Notes: a model not told the origin generated them from the sequence alone. 10,292 nt of DNA from Candidatus Galloscillospira excrementavium (GCA_018711785.1 DVHW01000188.1:1-10292), one strand, 5' to 3'; counted from the stretch's first letter, positions 1 to 7,405 are shown. Numbers and translations are program-made.

Positions 1-912
1 GTTGCCAAGAACAGCTATCTGGATGCCGATACCGTGGTGCTCTTCTACTACAAGAACCCCACCACTGGTGTGGAGACCATCTCCTCCTACACCGGCGTGG
101 CCAACATCCCCACCAATACCGGTGTTGCCAAGTCCAACGTCATTGTCACTAAGAATGGCACTGTGGACTTCATCTTCTTCAACGGCCAGGTCGCTGACAC
201 CTCCGTGGCTTCCGCTGCCGTGTACGCCTACTGCGACGACGCCACCCTGACCACCACTGCTGACGGCAAGAGCGTGGTCATGATCATCAACGGCCAGGCC
301 ACCACTCTGACCATCGACGGCAAGGTCACTCCTGCGGCCGGTAAGGTCTACACCGTGGTGACCAAGGACGGCATCTCCTCCCTGACTGAGGTCACCGCCG
401 AGCAGACCGCTGTGAAGGTCATCGACGTGACCGACAGCTATGTGGTCATCCAGGGTGCCGACAGCAAGTTCTACACCTACTCCTTCGCCAACGGCTACAC
501 CGTGGACGACATCTCCAACCTGGATGACGAGGGCAATGTGATCCCCGCCACCGGCGTGATCGCCAAGAACGCCACCGTCACCCTGTACACGAATGGCGCC
601 GGCAAGGTGGTTAAGGCCTACATTGGTCAGACTCCCAGCGTGGCCTCCGTTGTTGTGAGCGTTGTAAAGACTGGCAGCAAGAGCATCGACTGCACGATTG
701 AGGCTGTCGGTGTGATCGGCGGCACTGCTACTTATGACGTGAAAGCCTCTGGTGGCAGCGCTGTCACCCCGAATGACGGTGTCTACAATCTCAAGTTCAG
801 CCAGACCTATACTGTGACCGTCACCGTGAAGGGCAACAGCGGCGCTACTGCTACTCTGACCGCCGAAGTGGCTGTCTCTGATGCAGGCGTCCCCACTGTG
901 ACCCTGAAGTAA
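1..912 (+). CDS. 3' part of a secreted/S-layer-like surface protein (5' end outside window)
   Basis: The frame is open from base 1 to a TAA at 910-912, giving 303 residues with no start in the window, so this is the C-terminal part of a longer protein. The sequence is rich in Thr, Val, Ala, Gly and Asn/Asp, with many short alternating beta-strand stretches, no membrane segment and one Cys-containing stretch. The last ~95 residues (about 208-303) look like a separate Ig-like beta domain. Such composition is typical of the region downstream of SLH domains in clostridial S-layer proteins, but no SLH motif lies in the visible part, so the class is inferred. Codon choice is strongly biased (AAG, GGC, GTC, ACC with some GGT/GCT) and less GC-rich than the neighbouring wal genes, as expected for an abundant surface protein. 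It ends 25 bp before a bidirectional terminator. It could equally be an adhesin or another cell-wall-associated protein. Confidence 0.8.
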   Translation, partial: VAKNSYLDADTVVLFYYKNPTTGVETISSYTGVANIPTNTGVAKSNVIVTKNGTVDFIFFNGQVADTSVASAAVYAYCDDATLTTTADGKSVVMIINGQATTLTIDGKVTPAAGKVYTVVTKDGISSLTEVTAEQTAVKVIDVTDSYVVIQGADSKFYTYSFANGYTVDDISNLDDEGNVIPATGVIAKNATVTLYTNGAGKVVKAYIGQTPSVASVVVSVVKTGSKSIDCTIEAVGVIGGTATYDVKASGGSAVTPNDGVYNLKFSQTYTVTVTVKGNSGATATLTAEVAVSDAGVPTVTLK

Positions 913-936
913 AATCCCCCTACCACAAGTATAGCG

Positions 937-967
937 AAAACGAGGCCCCGCTCCGGGGCCTCGTTTT
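937..967. terminator. Bidirectional intrinsic terminator
   Basis: A 14-bp perfect stem (937-950 with 954-967) has a 3-nt loop. The GC core CGAGGCCCCG is flanked by AAAA on the left and TTTT on the right, so it works as a hairpin plus T-run read from either strand. It lies between the convergent stop codons at 912 (+) and 974 (-) and should end both transcripts. Confidence 0.9.
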
Positions 968-973
968 CCTTTG

Positions 974-1570
974 TCATTTCAGGCCGTACAGCGCCGCCCG
1001 ACTCCCCGCCTTCAGCTCTCCGCCGGAGCTCAAATAGATCTGAATACTGTCCAATTCCTCCAGCGCAATCCCGTCCACCGCGAAGTGGTCGGAGCCGTAA
1101 TAGGGCCGTGTCGTGTAGAACAGCGCTCCACCCAGCGCGGTGCAGGACGGGAAGAAGTCGGCAAAGCCGCCGCCCCGGCCGCCGTAGTCCGCCTCGGAAA
1201 GCGCGCCCAGATAGAGATAGTTTCCGTCGTTTTGCGCGGAACTGCTGCCCACCGTCTGGGAGTAGTATATATTTCCGGTCAGGCCGTTGACCCGCATACA
1301 CACCGTGCTCCGGGCCGTCCCCACGCCATACCACACCAGCCGGAGACAGGTATATCTGCTCAGATCTATGCCCGACAGGTCCAGCTCCATCTGGCTGCTC
1401 TTCTCCGCCAGGTTCACGCTGGCGATCTTCTCCACCGGTACCGCCGCCAGATGTCCTTCCATCGTCCCCACCGCCGCGTCGATTTTGGCAAAGTCCTCAT
1501 TGAAATCCGTCCTTAAAAAGGAATCTGTGGTCTCCCACTGGTGCAGACCGAGATGCTCCGTCTGTGCCAT
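974..1570 (-). CDS. Phage tail/fibre-like structural protein, orphan
   Basis: The protein has 198 residues. The N-terminus (LGLHQWETTDSFLRTDFNED, residues 7-26, followed by FAKIDAAV) is the short motif often found at the start of phage or prophage tail and fibre-associated proteins of Clostridia. The remainder is beta-rich, with a Gly/Tyr-rich C-terminal half that closes with IQIYLSSGG and AALYGLK, resembling receptor-binding or jelly-roll tips. There is no signal peptide or membrane segment. The ATG at 1568-1570 is chosen because AAGGAGGA (1578-1585) sits 7 nt upstream and the family-like motif begins right after it. An in-frame ATG at about 1615 would add a Lys/Glu-rich stretch and has a weaker ribosome binding site, and the open frame further up runs through the yycI terminator. 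No other phage gene is adjacent. A domesticated or remnant tail gene is inferred, and the exact function is unknown. Confidence 0.75.
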   Translation of the reverse strand: MAQTEHLGLHQWETTDSFLRTDFNEDFAKIDAAVGTMEGHLAAVPVEKIASVNLAEKSSQMELDLSGIDLSRYTCLRLVWYGVGTARSTVCMRVNGLTGNIYYSQTVGSSSAQNDGNYLYLGALSEADYGGRGGGFADFFPSCTALGGALFYTTRPYYGSDHFAVDGIALEELDSIQIYLSSGGELKAGSRAALYGLK

Positions 1571-1577
1571 CTTCTTT

Positions 1578-1585
1578 TCCTCCTT
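1578..1585 (-). promoter_or_regulatory. Ribosome binding site of the phage-tail-like gene
   Basis: AAGGAGGA on the minus strand lies 7 nt before the ATG at 1570. It decides between this start and longer in-frame alternatives. Confidence 0.8.
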
Positions 1586-1680
1586 CTTTTTTGTTCGGGC
1601 CCGTGTCTCTTCCATTGTGTCTGTCCCTTCCGGCACATCCGGGTGCAATTTCCCCTGGATTTCCCACCGGCAACACGCAA

Positions 1681-1718
1681 AAAAGCGCCCGTTCCGCAAA
1701 TGCGGAACGGGCGCTTTT
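1681..1718 (-). terminator. Intrinsic terminator of the nudix-wal operon
   Basis: A 17-bp perfect stem (1681-1697 with 1702-1718) has a 4-nt loop. In the minus direction it is followed by TT directly after the TTTT stem end. It begins 9 bp after the yycI stop codon and separates the wal operon from the downstream phage-like gene, which therefore probably has its own promoter. The stem also ends in runs of A/T on both sides, so some activity on the plus strand is possible. Confidence 0.9.
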
Positions 1719-1726
1719 GCAGTATT

Positions 1727-2572
1727 CTATGCCGTCAGTTCAGCTGAGGTCCCGGTCGTTTCCTGGGTCACCAGGGTCAAGGTCCCGTCCTCCTCCAGCA
1801 GGAAGGTGCTCACGTCGGTCTCTACCTGCCACACTGGGGTCAGAGTAAAGGTGCTGCTGCTGGGCACCGCCGTCATCTCGTATCCTGCCGTCAGGCTAAG
1901 GATCTCGCTGCACACATAGCCGCTCTCGGAAATGGCGCTGCGGAAACGGATCAACACGCTGGTGACGGTCATCGCTTCGTTTCCAGCGGTCTCGGTAGGC
2001 GTGCCCGGCAGCCGGCGGCCCCGGACCTCCCGCAGCTCTCCGCCTTCAAAGGTCAGCGTGGTCTCGCAGGAAAAGATCGGCGTCCCCTCCCAGGTCTGGC
2101 GCATCCGTACCAGGACCGTATCGTCTGTTTCCGTCACCGAAACGGTCTCACACTCCATCTCCAGCAGCTCCATCACCCGGTAGGCCGTGGCCTCCGGCGC
2201 GGTCTCCACCTGCCAGGCCCCGGGCTCAAACACCGCGTAGAACTCCCCGCTGCTGTAAAACCACACCGTGCCTCTCTCCCCGGAGAAGCTGCCGTCCGGC
2301 TGCTCCGCACTGCTGCCCAGCAGGGCCTCGGCCAGGACAGCCTCCTCCCCGCTGTCCCGCTCACACCGCATGGACAGCAGTCCCGGGTCCTCGGGCAGGC
2401 TGGCCACATCCACCCGGATGCCGCTCTGGGCCAGCAGGAGGGCCGCCTCATCCCGGGCCTGCCGGCGGTAGCGGGCGCTCTCCATCTCCCGGTAGCCCAC
2501 CTGGGCCAGCAGGAGCGCATTCACCACCAAGAGGATCAGGATGACGATATTCTTGATTTTGGACCACTGCAC
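1727..2572 (-). CDS. yycI: YycI-family regulator of the WalK kinase
   Basis: The protein has 281 residues. It begins MQWSKIKNIVILILL, a short cytoplasmic segment followed by one transmembrane helix (about 7-26). The rest is extracytoplasmic and rich in beta strands and acidic residues, with no catalytic motif. That N-terminus, the size and its place directly behind yycH identify the YycI family, which in Bacillus contacts WalK and YycH at the membrane and tunes kinase activity. The start is GTG (2570-2572) with GGGGAGGGA upstream; the ATG a few bases before it is out of frame. The gap to yycH is 33 bp, so co-transcription is likely. It is the last gene of the operon, with a strong terminator 9 bp after its stop. 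Sequence conservation outside the N-terminus is low in this family, so the assignment rests on architecture and context. Confidence 0.85.
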   Translation of the reverse strand: MQWSKIKNIVILILLVVNALLLAQVGYREMESARYRRQARDEAALLLAQSGIRVDVASLPEDPGLLSMRCERDSGEEAVLAEALLGSSAEQPDGSFSGERGTVWFYSSGEFYAVFEPGAWQVETAPEATAYRVMELLEMECETVSVTETDDTVLVRMRQTWEGTPIFSCETTLTFEGGELREVRGRRLPGTPTETAGNEAMTVTSVLIRFRSAISESGYVCSEILSLTAGYEMTAVPSSSTFTLTPVWQVETDVSTFLLEEDGTLTLVTQETTGTSAELTA

Positions 2573-2605
2573 CGCGCATCCCTCCCCTGTGGTGTCTCTG
2601 TCCGG

Positions 2606-3970
2606 TCACTGGGCGATCCAGCCGGCCTGAACGGTCTCCCCGCCGCTGTCCTCATAGCACAGCACCAGCTCGCCTCCCTCCGCCTCCAGGGCGCCCAGGG
2701 CGGCGGCGGCCTGGACCTCCGGCAGGACGCTGCTGGTCTCCCCGGTGGCGGTATAGCTGCGGAAGTGGAGGGTGAACTCCACTACCGCCCCGTTCCGGAT
2801 GAGGAAGCGGGCGGCATACCCCTCGCTGTACAGCTGGACCGCCGCGCCGTTCAGGCTGTAGCCGAAATCGGCCTGCCATGTGCCGTCGGCCAGCTCGGTC
2901 AGGCCGATGAGGTAGAGCCGGGCCTCGCCGCACCGCTCGCCGATGGTACCCGCGGCGATGGGCTGTACCGCGTCCAGCAATTCAGTGGCCGTAGGACTCT
3001 CCCCAGCCTGGAGCACTGGGTAGCGGGCCTCCGCTCCCTCGTCCGTGCGGAAGCTGATGGTGCCCCCGGCGCTGATGCGCAGCTGGTCGGTCCCCTCGTT
3101 CACCACCCACTCGCCGCTCCCCGGCTGGTAGGGAGTGCCCGACTGGGATTGAAAGCCCAGGGCCTCCATGGAGGAGAGCAGGCTCCACACCGCGTCCTGG
3201 TCCTCCAGGTTCCCCAGGGGATTCGATACCTGGTAGACCGGCGGCGAAGGGGGCTGGGTGTCCAGCAGCACATAGGGATACAGGTTCGCCAGGCCCTCGC
3301 TGCTGTCGTATTCAAAGGCGTATTTCAGGCCGTTGCTCCCCACCCCCTCTACGGCGGAGCGCAGGTGGTTGAGGACGGCCCCGGATGTCCCGCAGGCATA
3401 ATACGAGCCGTCGGCGGCATTATGATAGTACAGCACCGCCCTCCCGTTGCCGTCCTCGGCCAGCAGGAGGCGCCGGGCCGCGCCGGTGAGGGCGGCGTTC
3501 TCCGCCCCCTGCTCCAGCCAGGACAGAAGGGTCTCCAGCGGATACTGCCCCAGAAAGTCGAAGTAGACCCCCGGCCGCTCGCTGAGGGCCTCCCGCCAGG
3601 TCTGCTCGCTCACCCGGGAGGGGCTCTCCGCTGAGGAGAGGGCCTCTCCCAGTACACTGAACACCCGGCCGAACACCTCATCGGTGGCTGTGGTGTCGTA
3701 CTGTACGCTGTATCGGGCCAGGTCGGCGTTGGTCACCACGACACGGGCCGGATAGACCGGCACCTCCCGCGGCGCCTCAGGCTCTGCCGGCCCCAGAAGC
3801 TGGCCGGCGCCGCCCCCCACCAGCTGTACCAGGCTCCCCAGCCATCCGCCGCTCTGGGGGGCGAAATTGGTGATCTGGGTGCGGAAGGTCAGGTAGACCG
3901 CAGACAGGGCCAGTACGGCGATGAGGATGTCCTTGCCGATCTCGATCAGGCGGCGGTGCTTACGTTCCAT
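2606..3970 (-). CDS. yycH: YycH-family regulator of the WalK kinase
   Basis: The protein has 454 residues, close to usual YycH length. A basic N-terminus (MERKHRRLIEIGKD) precedes a single transmembrane helix at about 13-29, and a large extracytoplasmic domain follows. A Pro/Glu linker near residues 55-75 leads into the YycH region (YPARVVVTNADLARYSVQYD, then SEQTWREALSERPGVYFDF). The family is known in Bacillus and Staphylococcus to modulate WalK together with YycI through membrane and extracellular contacts. The ATG at 3968-3970 overlaps the end of walK by 11 bp, a sign of translational coupling. A G-rich stretch (GGGGGGCC) inside the walK end serves as a modest ribosome binding site. No enzyme motif was seen. 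Confidence 0.88.
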   Translation of the reverse strand: MERKHRRLIEIGKDILIAVLALSAVYLTFRTQITNFAPQSGGWLGSLVQLVGGGAGQLLGPAEPEAPREVPVYPARVVVTNADLARYSVQYDTTATDEVFGRVFSVLGEALSSAESPSRVSEQTWREALSERPGVYFDFLGQYPLETLLSWLEQGAENAALTGAARRLLLAEDGNGRAVLYYHNAADGSYYACGTSGAVLNHLRSAVEGVGSNGLKYAFEYDSSEGLANLYPYVLLDTQPPSPPVYQVSNPLGNLEDQDAVWSLLSSMEALGFQSQSGTPYQPGSGEWVVNEGTDQLRISAGGTISFRTDEGAEARYPVLQAGESPTATELLDAVQPIAAGTIGERCGEARLYLIGLTELADGTWQADFGYSLNGAAVQLYSEGYAARFLIRNGAVVEFTLHFRSYTATGETSSVLPEVQAAAALGALEAEGGELVLCYEDSGGETVQAGWIAQ

Positions 3971-5735
3971 GGTCCGGCCCCCCGATGTTCAGCTCAATGC
4001 GGATGGTGGTGCCCGGCCCCTCCCGGTCCACCAGGGCGATGGTCCCCTGGTGCCGGTCGATGATCTCCTTGGCGATGGAGAGACCCAGTCCGGTGCCCCC
4101 CGACTCCCGGGAGCGGGCCTTGTCCACCCGGTAGAACCGCTCGAAGATGCGGCCCCGGTCGGCCTTGGGGATGCCGATGCCGTTGTCGGCCACCTCCATC
4201 CACACCCGCTCACCCGTCCGCCCGGCAGAGAGGAGGATCTGCCCTCCGTCCGGGGTGTACTTGATGGCGTTGGACACCACGTTCATCATCACCTGGAGGA
4301 TGCGCTCCCGGTCCCCCACGATCTGGGGCAAACCGGGCTCCAGCTCCAGGCGGACGGTGTGGCCGTGGCGCTGGGCCTCCATCAGGTTGGCGTTGTAGAT
4401 GTCCCGGATGGCCGCCTCGAAGGAGAAGGGGGCCAGGCGCAGCTCGGAGCGTCCCGAGTCGAACCGGGACAGGGTAAGCAGGTCCTGGACGATGTGGGTC
4501 ATGCGGTCGGACTCATTGAGGATGACCCCCAGGAAGTTCTTCTCGGTCTCCGGCGGCAGGGACCCGGCGCTGTCGGCCAGGGTCTCGGCGTAGGAGCGGA
4601 TATTGGTCAGGGGGGTGCGCAGCTCGTGGGACACGTTGGCCACGAACTCCCGGCGCATCTCCTCGGTCTTGCGCTGCTCGGTCACGTCATGGACCACCAC
4701 CAGCACGCCGCCCTGTCCCTCCCCGGAGAAGGGGGCCAGCAGCAGCTCCAGGCTCCGCTCCCCGGCCTGCCGCTCGGCGGAGAGGGAGCCCTCCACCCCC
4801 AGCACCTCCTCCAGGGGGGCCACATCTCCGAAGAGGTCGGTGTAGCCCACCTCGCCGCCGATGGGGATGGACCGGCCCAGCATCTCCTCGGCCGCCGGGT
4901 TGGAATGGATGACCGCCCCGTCCCGGGAGAAGGCCACCACGCCGTCGGTCATGTAGAGGAAGAGGGTGCCCAGCTTATTGCGCTCGTTCTCCACCTCCCG
5001 GATGGTGTCCTGGAGCTGCCGGGCCATCTCGTTGAAGGTCCCGGTGAGCACGCCGATCTCGTCCCGGGAGGCCACCTCCAGCTTGCTGGAGAAGTCCCCC
5101 GCCGCCACCCGCCGGGCCCCGGCGGTCAGCTTTTCGATGGGGTTGATCATGGTCTTGGACAGCAGGAAGGAGAGCAGCACCGAGATGACCAGCCCGAAGA
5201 ACAGCGCCTCCACGATGAGGGTGAAGAGCTGGGCGTTGAGCAGCTGCACGGTCTGCCGGTTGTCCCGGATGTAGATGATATAGGACTCCCCGCCCCGCTC
5301 CAGGGGCAGGGCCACGTCCATATAGTCGGCGGAGGGGTCGCTGCGGGAGCCGTACTGTCCCGCCAGGGCGGCGGTGAGATTGGGGGTGATCTCCAGGGTG
5401 GGGCCGTTCTCATCGTCAGAGCCCCCCAGGTAGCGGGCGGTCTCCCCGTCCAGAATGTAGTAGTTCCGGGTGCGGCTGTCGATGCCCAGGGCGCCGGCGT
5501 AGCCCCGGAGCACATCCCGGATCATGGCCACGCTGTCCTCCTCCTCGCCGGTGCTCTCGCTCAGGTCGCGGTAGAGGCTCTGGTCCTCGTTGAATACATC
5601 GGCCATCTGGCTGTAAAACTCCCGGGTGTAGAACCCGGCCACCGAGTTGATGAGGAAGGCGCCCACCACCGTCATCAGGGACACGATGAGCAGCACCATG
5701 ATGAGTACCAGCTTCATGTGCAGACTGCGGAACAC
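3960..5735 (-). CDS. walK: WalK sensor histidine kinase
   Basis: The protein has 591 residues. Domains in order: transmembrane helix 1 (about 8-30); an extracytoplasmic sensor region (about 31-168); transmembrane helix 2 (about 171-192); HAMP (about 193-246); PAS (about 252-355); HisKA with the phosphoacceptor His370 in FVANVSHELRTP; and a HATPase domain with N box (NVVSNAIKYTP, N485/N489), G1 box DNGIGIP (517-523), F box FERFYRVDK and G2 box GGTGLGLSI (546-554). All catalytic motifs are intact. It phosphorylates WalR, and the system controls cell-wall hydrolase and wall-homeostasis genes in Firmicutes. The start is GTG (5733-5735) with AGGAGGTG 5 nt upstream; an internal Met at residue 7 is an alternative. 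It overlaps yycH by 11 bp. Oddly, walR ends 307 bp upstream instead of abutting. A PhoR-type kinase would look similar, but the yycH/yycI context favours WalK. Confidence 0.93.
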   Translation of the reverse strand: MFRSLHMKLVLIMVLLIVSLMTVVGAFLINSVAGFYTREFYSQMADVFNEDQSLYRDLSESTGEEEDSVAMIRDVLRGYAGALGIDSRTRNYYILDGETARYLGGSDDENGPTLEITPNLTAALAGQYGSRSDPSADYMDVALPLERGGESYIIYIRDNRQTVQLLNAQLFTLIVEALFFGLVISVLLSFLLSKTMINPIEKLTAGARRVAAGDFSSKLEVASRDEIGVLTGTFNEMARQLQDTIREVENERNKLGTLFLYMTDGVVAFSRDGAVIHSNPAAEEMLGRSIPIGGEVGYTDLFGDVAPLEEVLGVEGSLSAERQAGERSLELLLAPFSGEGQGGVLVVVHDVTEQRKTEEMRREFVANVSHELRTPLTNIRSYAETLADSAGSLPPETEKNFLGVILNESDRMTHIVQDLLTLSRFDSGRSELRLAPFSFEAAIRDIYNANLMEAQRHGHTVRLELEPGLPQIVGDRERILQVMMNVVSNAIKYTPDGGQILLSAGRTGERVWMEVADNGIGIPKADRGRIFERFYRVDKARSRESGGTGLGLSIAKEIIDRHQGTIALVDREGPGTTIRIELNIGGPDHGT

Positions 5736-5740
5736 GGGCG

Positions 5741-5748
5741 CACCTCCT
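5741..5748 (-). promoter_or_regulatory. Ribosome binding site of walK (GTG start)
   Basis: AGGAGGTG on the minus strand, close to the ideal anti-SD match, lies 5 nt before the GTG at 5735. It supports this start and independent translation of walK despite the long spacer after walR. Confidence 0.8.
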
Positions 5749-5809
5749 CCCTTTCTGTGGTCGATTTCCGCAAAACTATGGAATGGCGGTATGACCCGCC
5801 CCTACGAAC

Positions 5810-5873
5810 TCAGCCGTGGAACAGGTATCCCAATCCTCTCCGGGTCACGATGAACTGGGGCGCGGCCGGGTCG
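5810..5873 (-). repeat. Duplicated 3' tail of walR (pseudo-copy)
   Basis: These 64 bp match 6043-6106 with a single difference (G at 5852, A at 6085). Read on the minus strand they encode the last 20 residues of WalR (DPAAPQFIVTRRGLGYLFHG) and its TGA. The one difference is synonymous (Phe TTC against TTT). It has no upstream walR sequence and is not a gene on its own. Confidence 0.95.
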
Positions 5874-6042
5874 AACCCCACGGGGCACGGCTCCGTGGGG
5901 ACCCCTGACTTTCATCTGCGCGGGCGGAGTGAATCCGCCCGGCATCAAGGGTCTGCCGGGGCAGACCGCTTGACGGCCCTTTGGCCGCCCCGCCCTGCGG
6001 GGACCCCCGAGGCCGCCCCGGCCGTTTTCCCTGCGGCTTTGG

Positions 6043-6106
6043 TCAGCCGTGGAACAGGTATCCCAATCCTCTCCGGGTCACGATAAACTGGGGCGCGGCC
6101 GGGTCG
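6043..6106 (-). repeat. 3' tail of walR, in-gene partner of the duplication
   Basis: This is the functional copy of the 64-bp direct repeat, forming codons 218-237 and the stop of walR. The two copies are offset by 233 bp. Confidence 0.95.
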
Positions 6107-6756
6107 TCCTCGATTTTCTCCCGCAGGCGGCGGACCGCCACGTCCACCGCCCGCACATCGCCCACATAGCCCTCGTAGTTCCAAACGTGCTCCATCAGCG
6201 CCTCCCGGGAGAACACCTTCCCCGGGTGGGAGGCCAGGAATTTCAGCAGCTCGTACTCCCGCTGGGTCAGCTCCAGGCCCCTGCCGTCCTTGGTGGCCAT
6301 CATCAGGTCGCTGTCGATGGCGATGCGCCCGGCCTCGATGCGGCTGCCGGCCTGGGGGGCCGGAGCCTGGGCCGCGGCAGCGGCCAGCATGTCCCCCCGG
6401 CGGATGTTGGCCTTCACCCGGGCCAGCAGCTCCCGCATGGAGAAGGGCTTGGTGATGTAGTCGTCCGCCCCCAGCTCCAGGCCCAGGACCTTGTCGGTCT
6501 CCTCCTCCCGGGCGGTGAGCATGATGACCGGGGTGCTCCGCCCCGCCGCCCGGATGGCCCGGCACACGTCAAAGCCGTTCTTCTTGGGCAGCATCAGGTC
6601 CAGCAGCACCAGGTCCGGGTCCTGCTCCAGAGCCAGCTGGAGCCCCGCCTCCCCGTCGTAGGCCTCCAGGGTGGTGTATCCCTCCCGGCCCAGGTTGAAG
6701 CTGAGAATATCCACAATATTTTTCTCGTCCTCGACGATCAAAATCTTTTTGTTCAT
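6043..6756 (-). CDS. walR: WalR response regulator (OmpR family)
   Basis: The protein has 237 residues. The receiver domain (about 3-115) has the acidic pair E9/D10, the phosphoacceptor Asp53 in LVLLDLMLP, Thr81 and Lys103 in the ITKPF motif. An Ala/Pro-rich linker (about 122-138) joins it to an OmpR-type winged-helix domain (about 140-236), with ELTQREYELLKFL and the recognition region DVRAVDVAVRRLREKIE, ending in TRRGLGYLF. It binds DNA as the transcription factor of the WalRK system. The ATG at 6754-6756 is preceded by GGAGGA (6761-6766); the longer open frame upstream overlaps the nudix gene and is discarded. The gap from the nudix stop is 43 bp. Its 3' 64 bp are duplicated downstream. 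A PhoP-type regulator is the main alternative, but yycH and yycI in the same operon favour WalR. Confidence 0.93.
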   Translation of the reverse strand: MNKKILIVEDEKNIVDILSFNLGREGYTTLEAYDGEAGLQLALEQDPDLVLLDLMLPKKNGFDVCRAIRAAGRSTPVIMLTAREEETDKVLGLELGADDYITKPFSMRELLARVKANIRRGDMLAAAAAQAPAPQAGSRIEAGRIAIDSDLMMATKDGRGLELTQREYELLKFLASHPGKVFSREALMEHVWNYEGYVGDVRAVDVAVRRLREKIEDDPAAPQFIVTRRGLGYLFHG

Positions 6757-6799
6757 TTCGTCCTCCCCCAGAGCACCGGTCCACACCCGTGGGGCCCTC

Positions 6800-7339
6800 T
6801 CACGTCCGCTCCAGATACACCTTGGCCTTGAGCACGGCCGCCACAGTCTTGGCGTCGTGGATCTCATCGGCCATGACCATGTCCACCAGCCGGGCAAAGG
6901 GGATGCGCTCCCCCTCCAAAAACTCGTCCTCATCCGGGTGACACGCCCCCTGGCGCAGCCCCCGGGCCAGATACAGGTGGAGCACCTCATTGGAGTACCC
7001 GGGGGACAGGTACAGCCCGCCCAGGTAAATGAACTCGTCCGCCACCAGACCGGCCTCTTCCTCCAGCTCCCGCACGCCGCACACCCGCGGGTCCTCCCCC
7101 GGCTCCAGCTTGCCCGCGGGCAGCTCCAGCAGCACCTTGTGGAAGGGGTAGCGGTACTGGCGCACCACCGCCACATTGTCCTCCCTGTCCAAGGCCAGGA
7201 TGGCCACCCCGCCGGGGTGCTCCACCACCTCCCGCCGGGCCTTCTTCCCGTTGGGGAGCTGGGCCTCGTCCAGCTTGACCCTGACGATGACCCCCTCGTA
7301 GACCGTTTTGCTCTCCAGTGTCCTCTCGGTCAAGTCCAT
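6800..7339 (-). CDS. nudF: Nudix hydrolase, ADP-ribose pyrophosphatase type
   Basis: The protein has 179 residues, the normal size for bacterial ADP-ribose pyrophosphatases. The complete Nudix box GX5EX7REUXEEXGU is visible at residues 76-98 (Gly76, Glu82, Arg90, Glu91, Glu94, Glu95, Gly97). Typical family surroundings are VVRQYRYPF before it, LELPAGKLEPGE leading in, and LYLSPGYSNEVLHLYLA after it. The family hydrolyses ADP-ribose to AMP and ribose 5-phosphate using Mg2+; it is cytoplasmic. The start ATG (7337-7339) has GGGAGG about 7 nt upstream. It is the first gene of the minus-strand cluster and sits 43 bp before walR with no terminator between, so it probably shares the wal transcript. 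A link between ADP-ribose turnover and wall control is not implied by this alone. Substrate preference within Nudix enzymes cannot be fixed from sequence. Confidence 0.9.
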   Translation of the reverse strand: MDLTERTLESKTVYEGVIVRVKLDEAQLPNGKKARREVVEHPGGVAILALDREDNVAVVRQYRYPFHKVLLELPAGKLEPGEDPRVCGVRELEEEAGLVADEFIYLGGLYLSPGYSNEVLHLYLARGLRQGACHPDEDEFLEGERIPFARLVDMVMADEIHDAKTVAAVLKAKVYLERT

Positions 7340-7374
7340 GGTCTGCCTCCCTGTGTCTGTTTTCGCTCTGTCCG

Positions 7375-7392
7375 CCGGCCGCCGGCGGCCGG
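7375..7392. repeat. Perfect 18-bp GC palindrome in the nudF leader
   Basis: CCGGCCGCCGGCGGCCGG reads identically on both strands. It lies between the nudF start codon and the extended -10 element, at about +8 to +25 of the predicted transcript. It could be an operator for a dimeric regulator or a strong RNA hairpin in the leader. Confidence 0.85.
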
Positions 7393-7405
7393 TTTAACAG
7401 GCCCT

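Larger units (their letters stand above)
5736..6042. other. Hairpin-rich walR-walK spacer without a gene
   Basis: These 307 bp separate walR from walK within the operon. Apart from the duplicated walR tail (5810-5873), the spacer holds inverted repeats: GGCGG/CCGCC around 5786-5801, CCCCACGG/CCGTGGGG (5876-5883 with 5893-5900), CGGGCGGA/TCCGCCCG (5921-5928 with 5934-5941), GGTCTGCC/GGCAGACC (5950-5957 with 5960-5967) and CCCCGC/GCGGGG near 5989-6003. None has a T-run, so they are not classic terminators. The string of GC hairpins resembles dispersed palindromic repeats of GC-rich Clostridia (inference). No supported coding frame was found. Confidence 0.7.

Noticed and set aside
2765..3634. 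289-codon plus-strand open frame opposite yycH
   Set aside because: Antisense shadow; the opposite frame encodes YycH in operon context, and no start signal was seen.
3921..6086. 721-codon plus-strand open frame opposite walK
   Set aside because: It is the antisense shadow of a GC-rich gene: the composition is His/Gly/Leu/Val-rich with no domain, while the minus strand encodes a complete kinase with all motifs.
6757..7176. N-terminal extension of walR to 377 residues
   Set aside because: It would overlap the nudix gene, has Trp/Cys/Arg-rich nonsense composition, and the ATG at 6756 has its own ribosome binding site and begins the receiver domain exactly.
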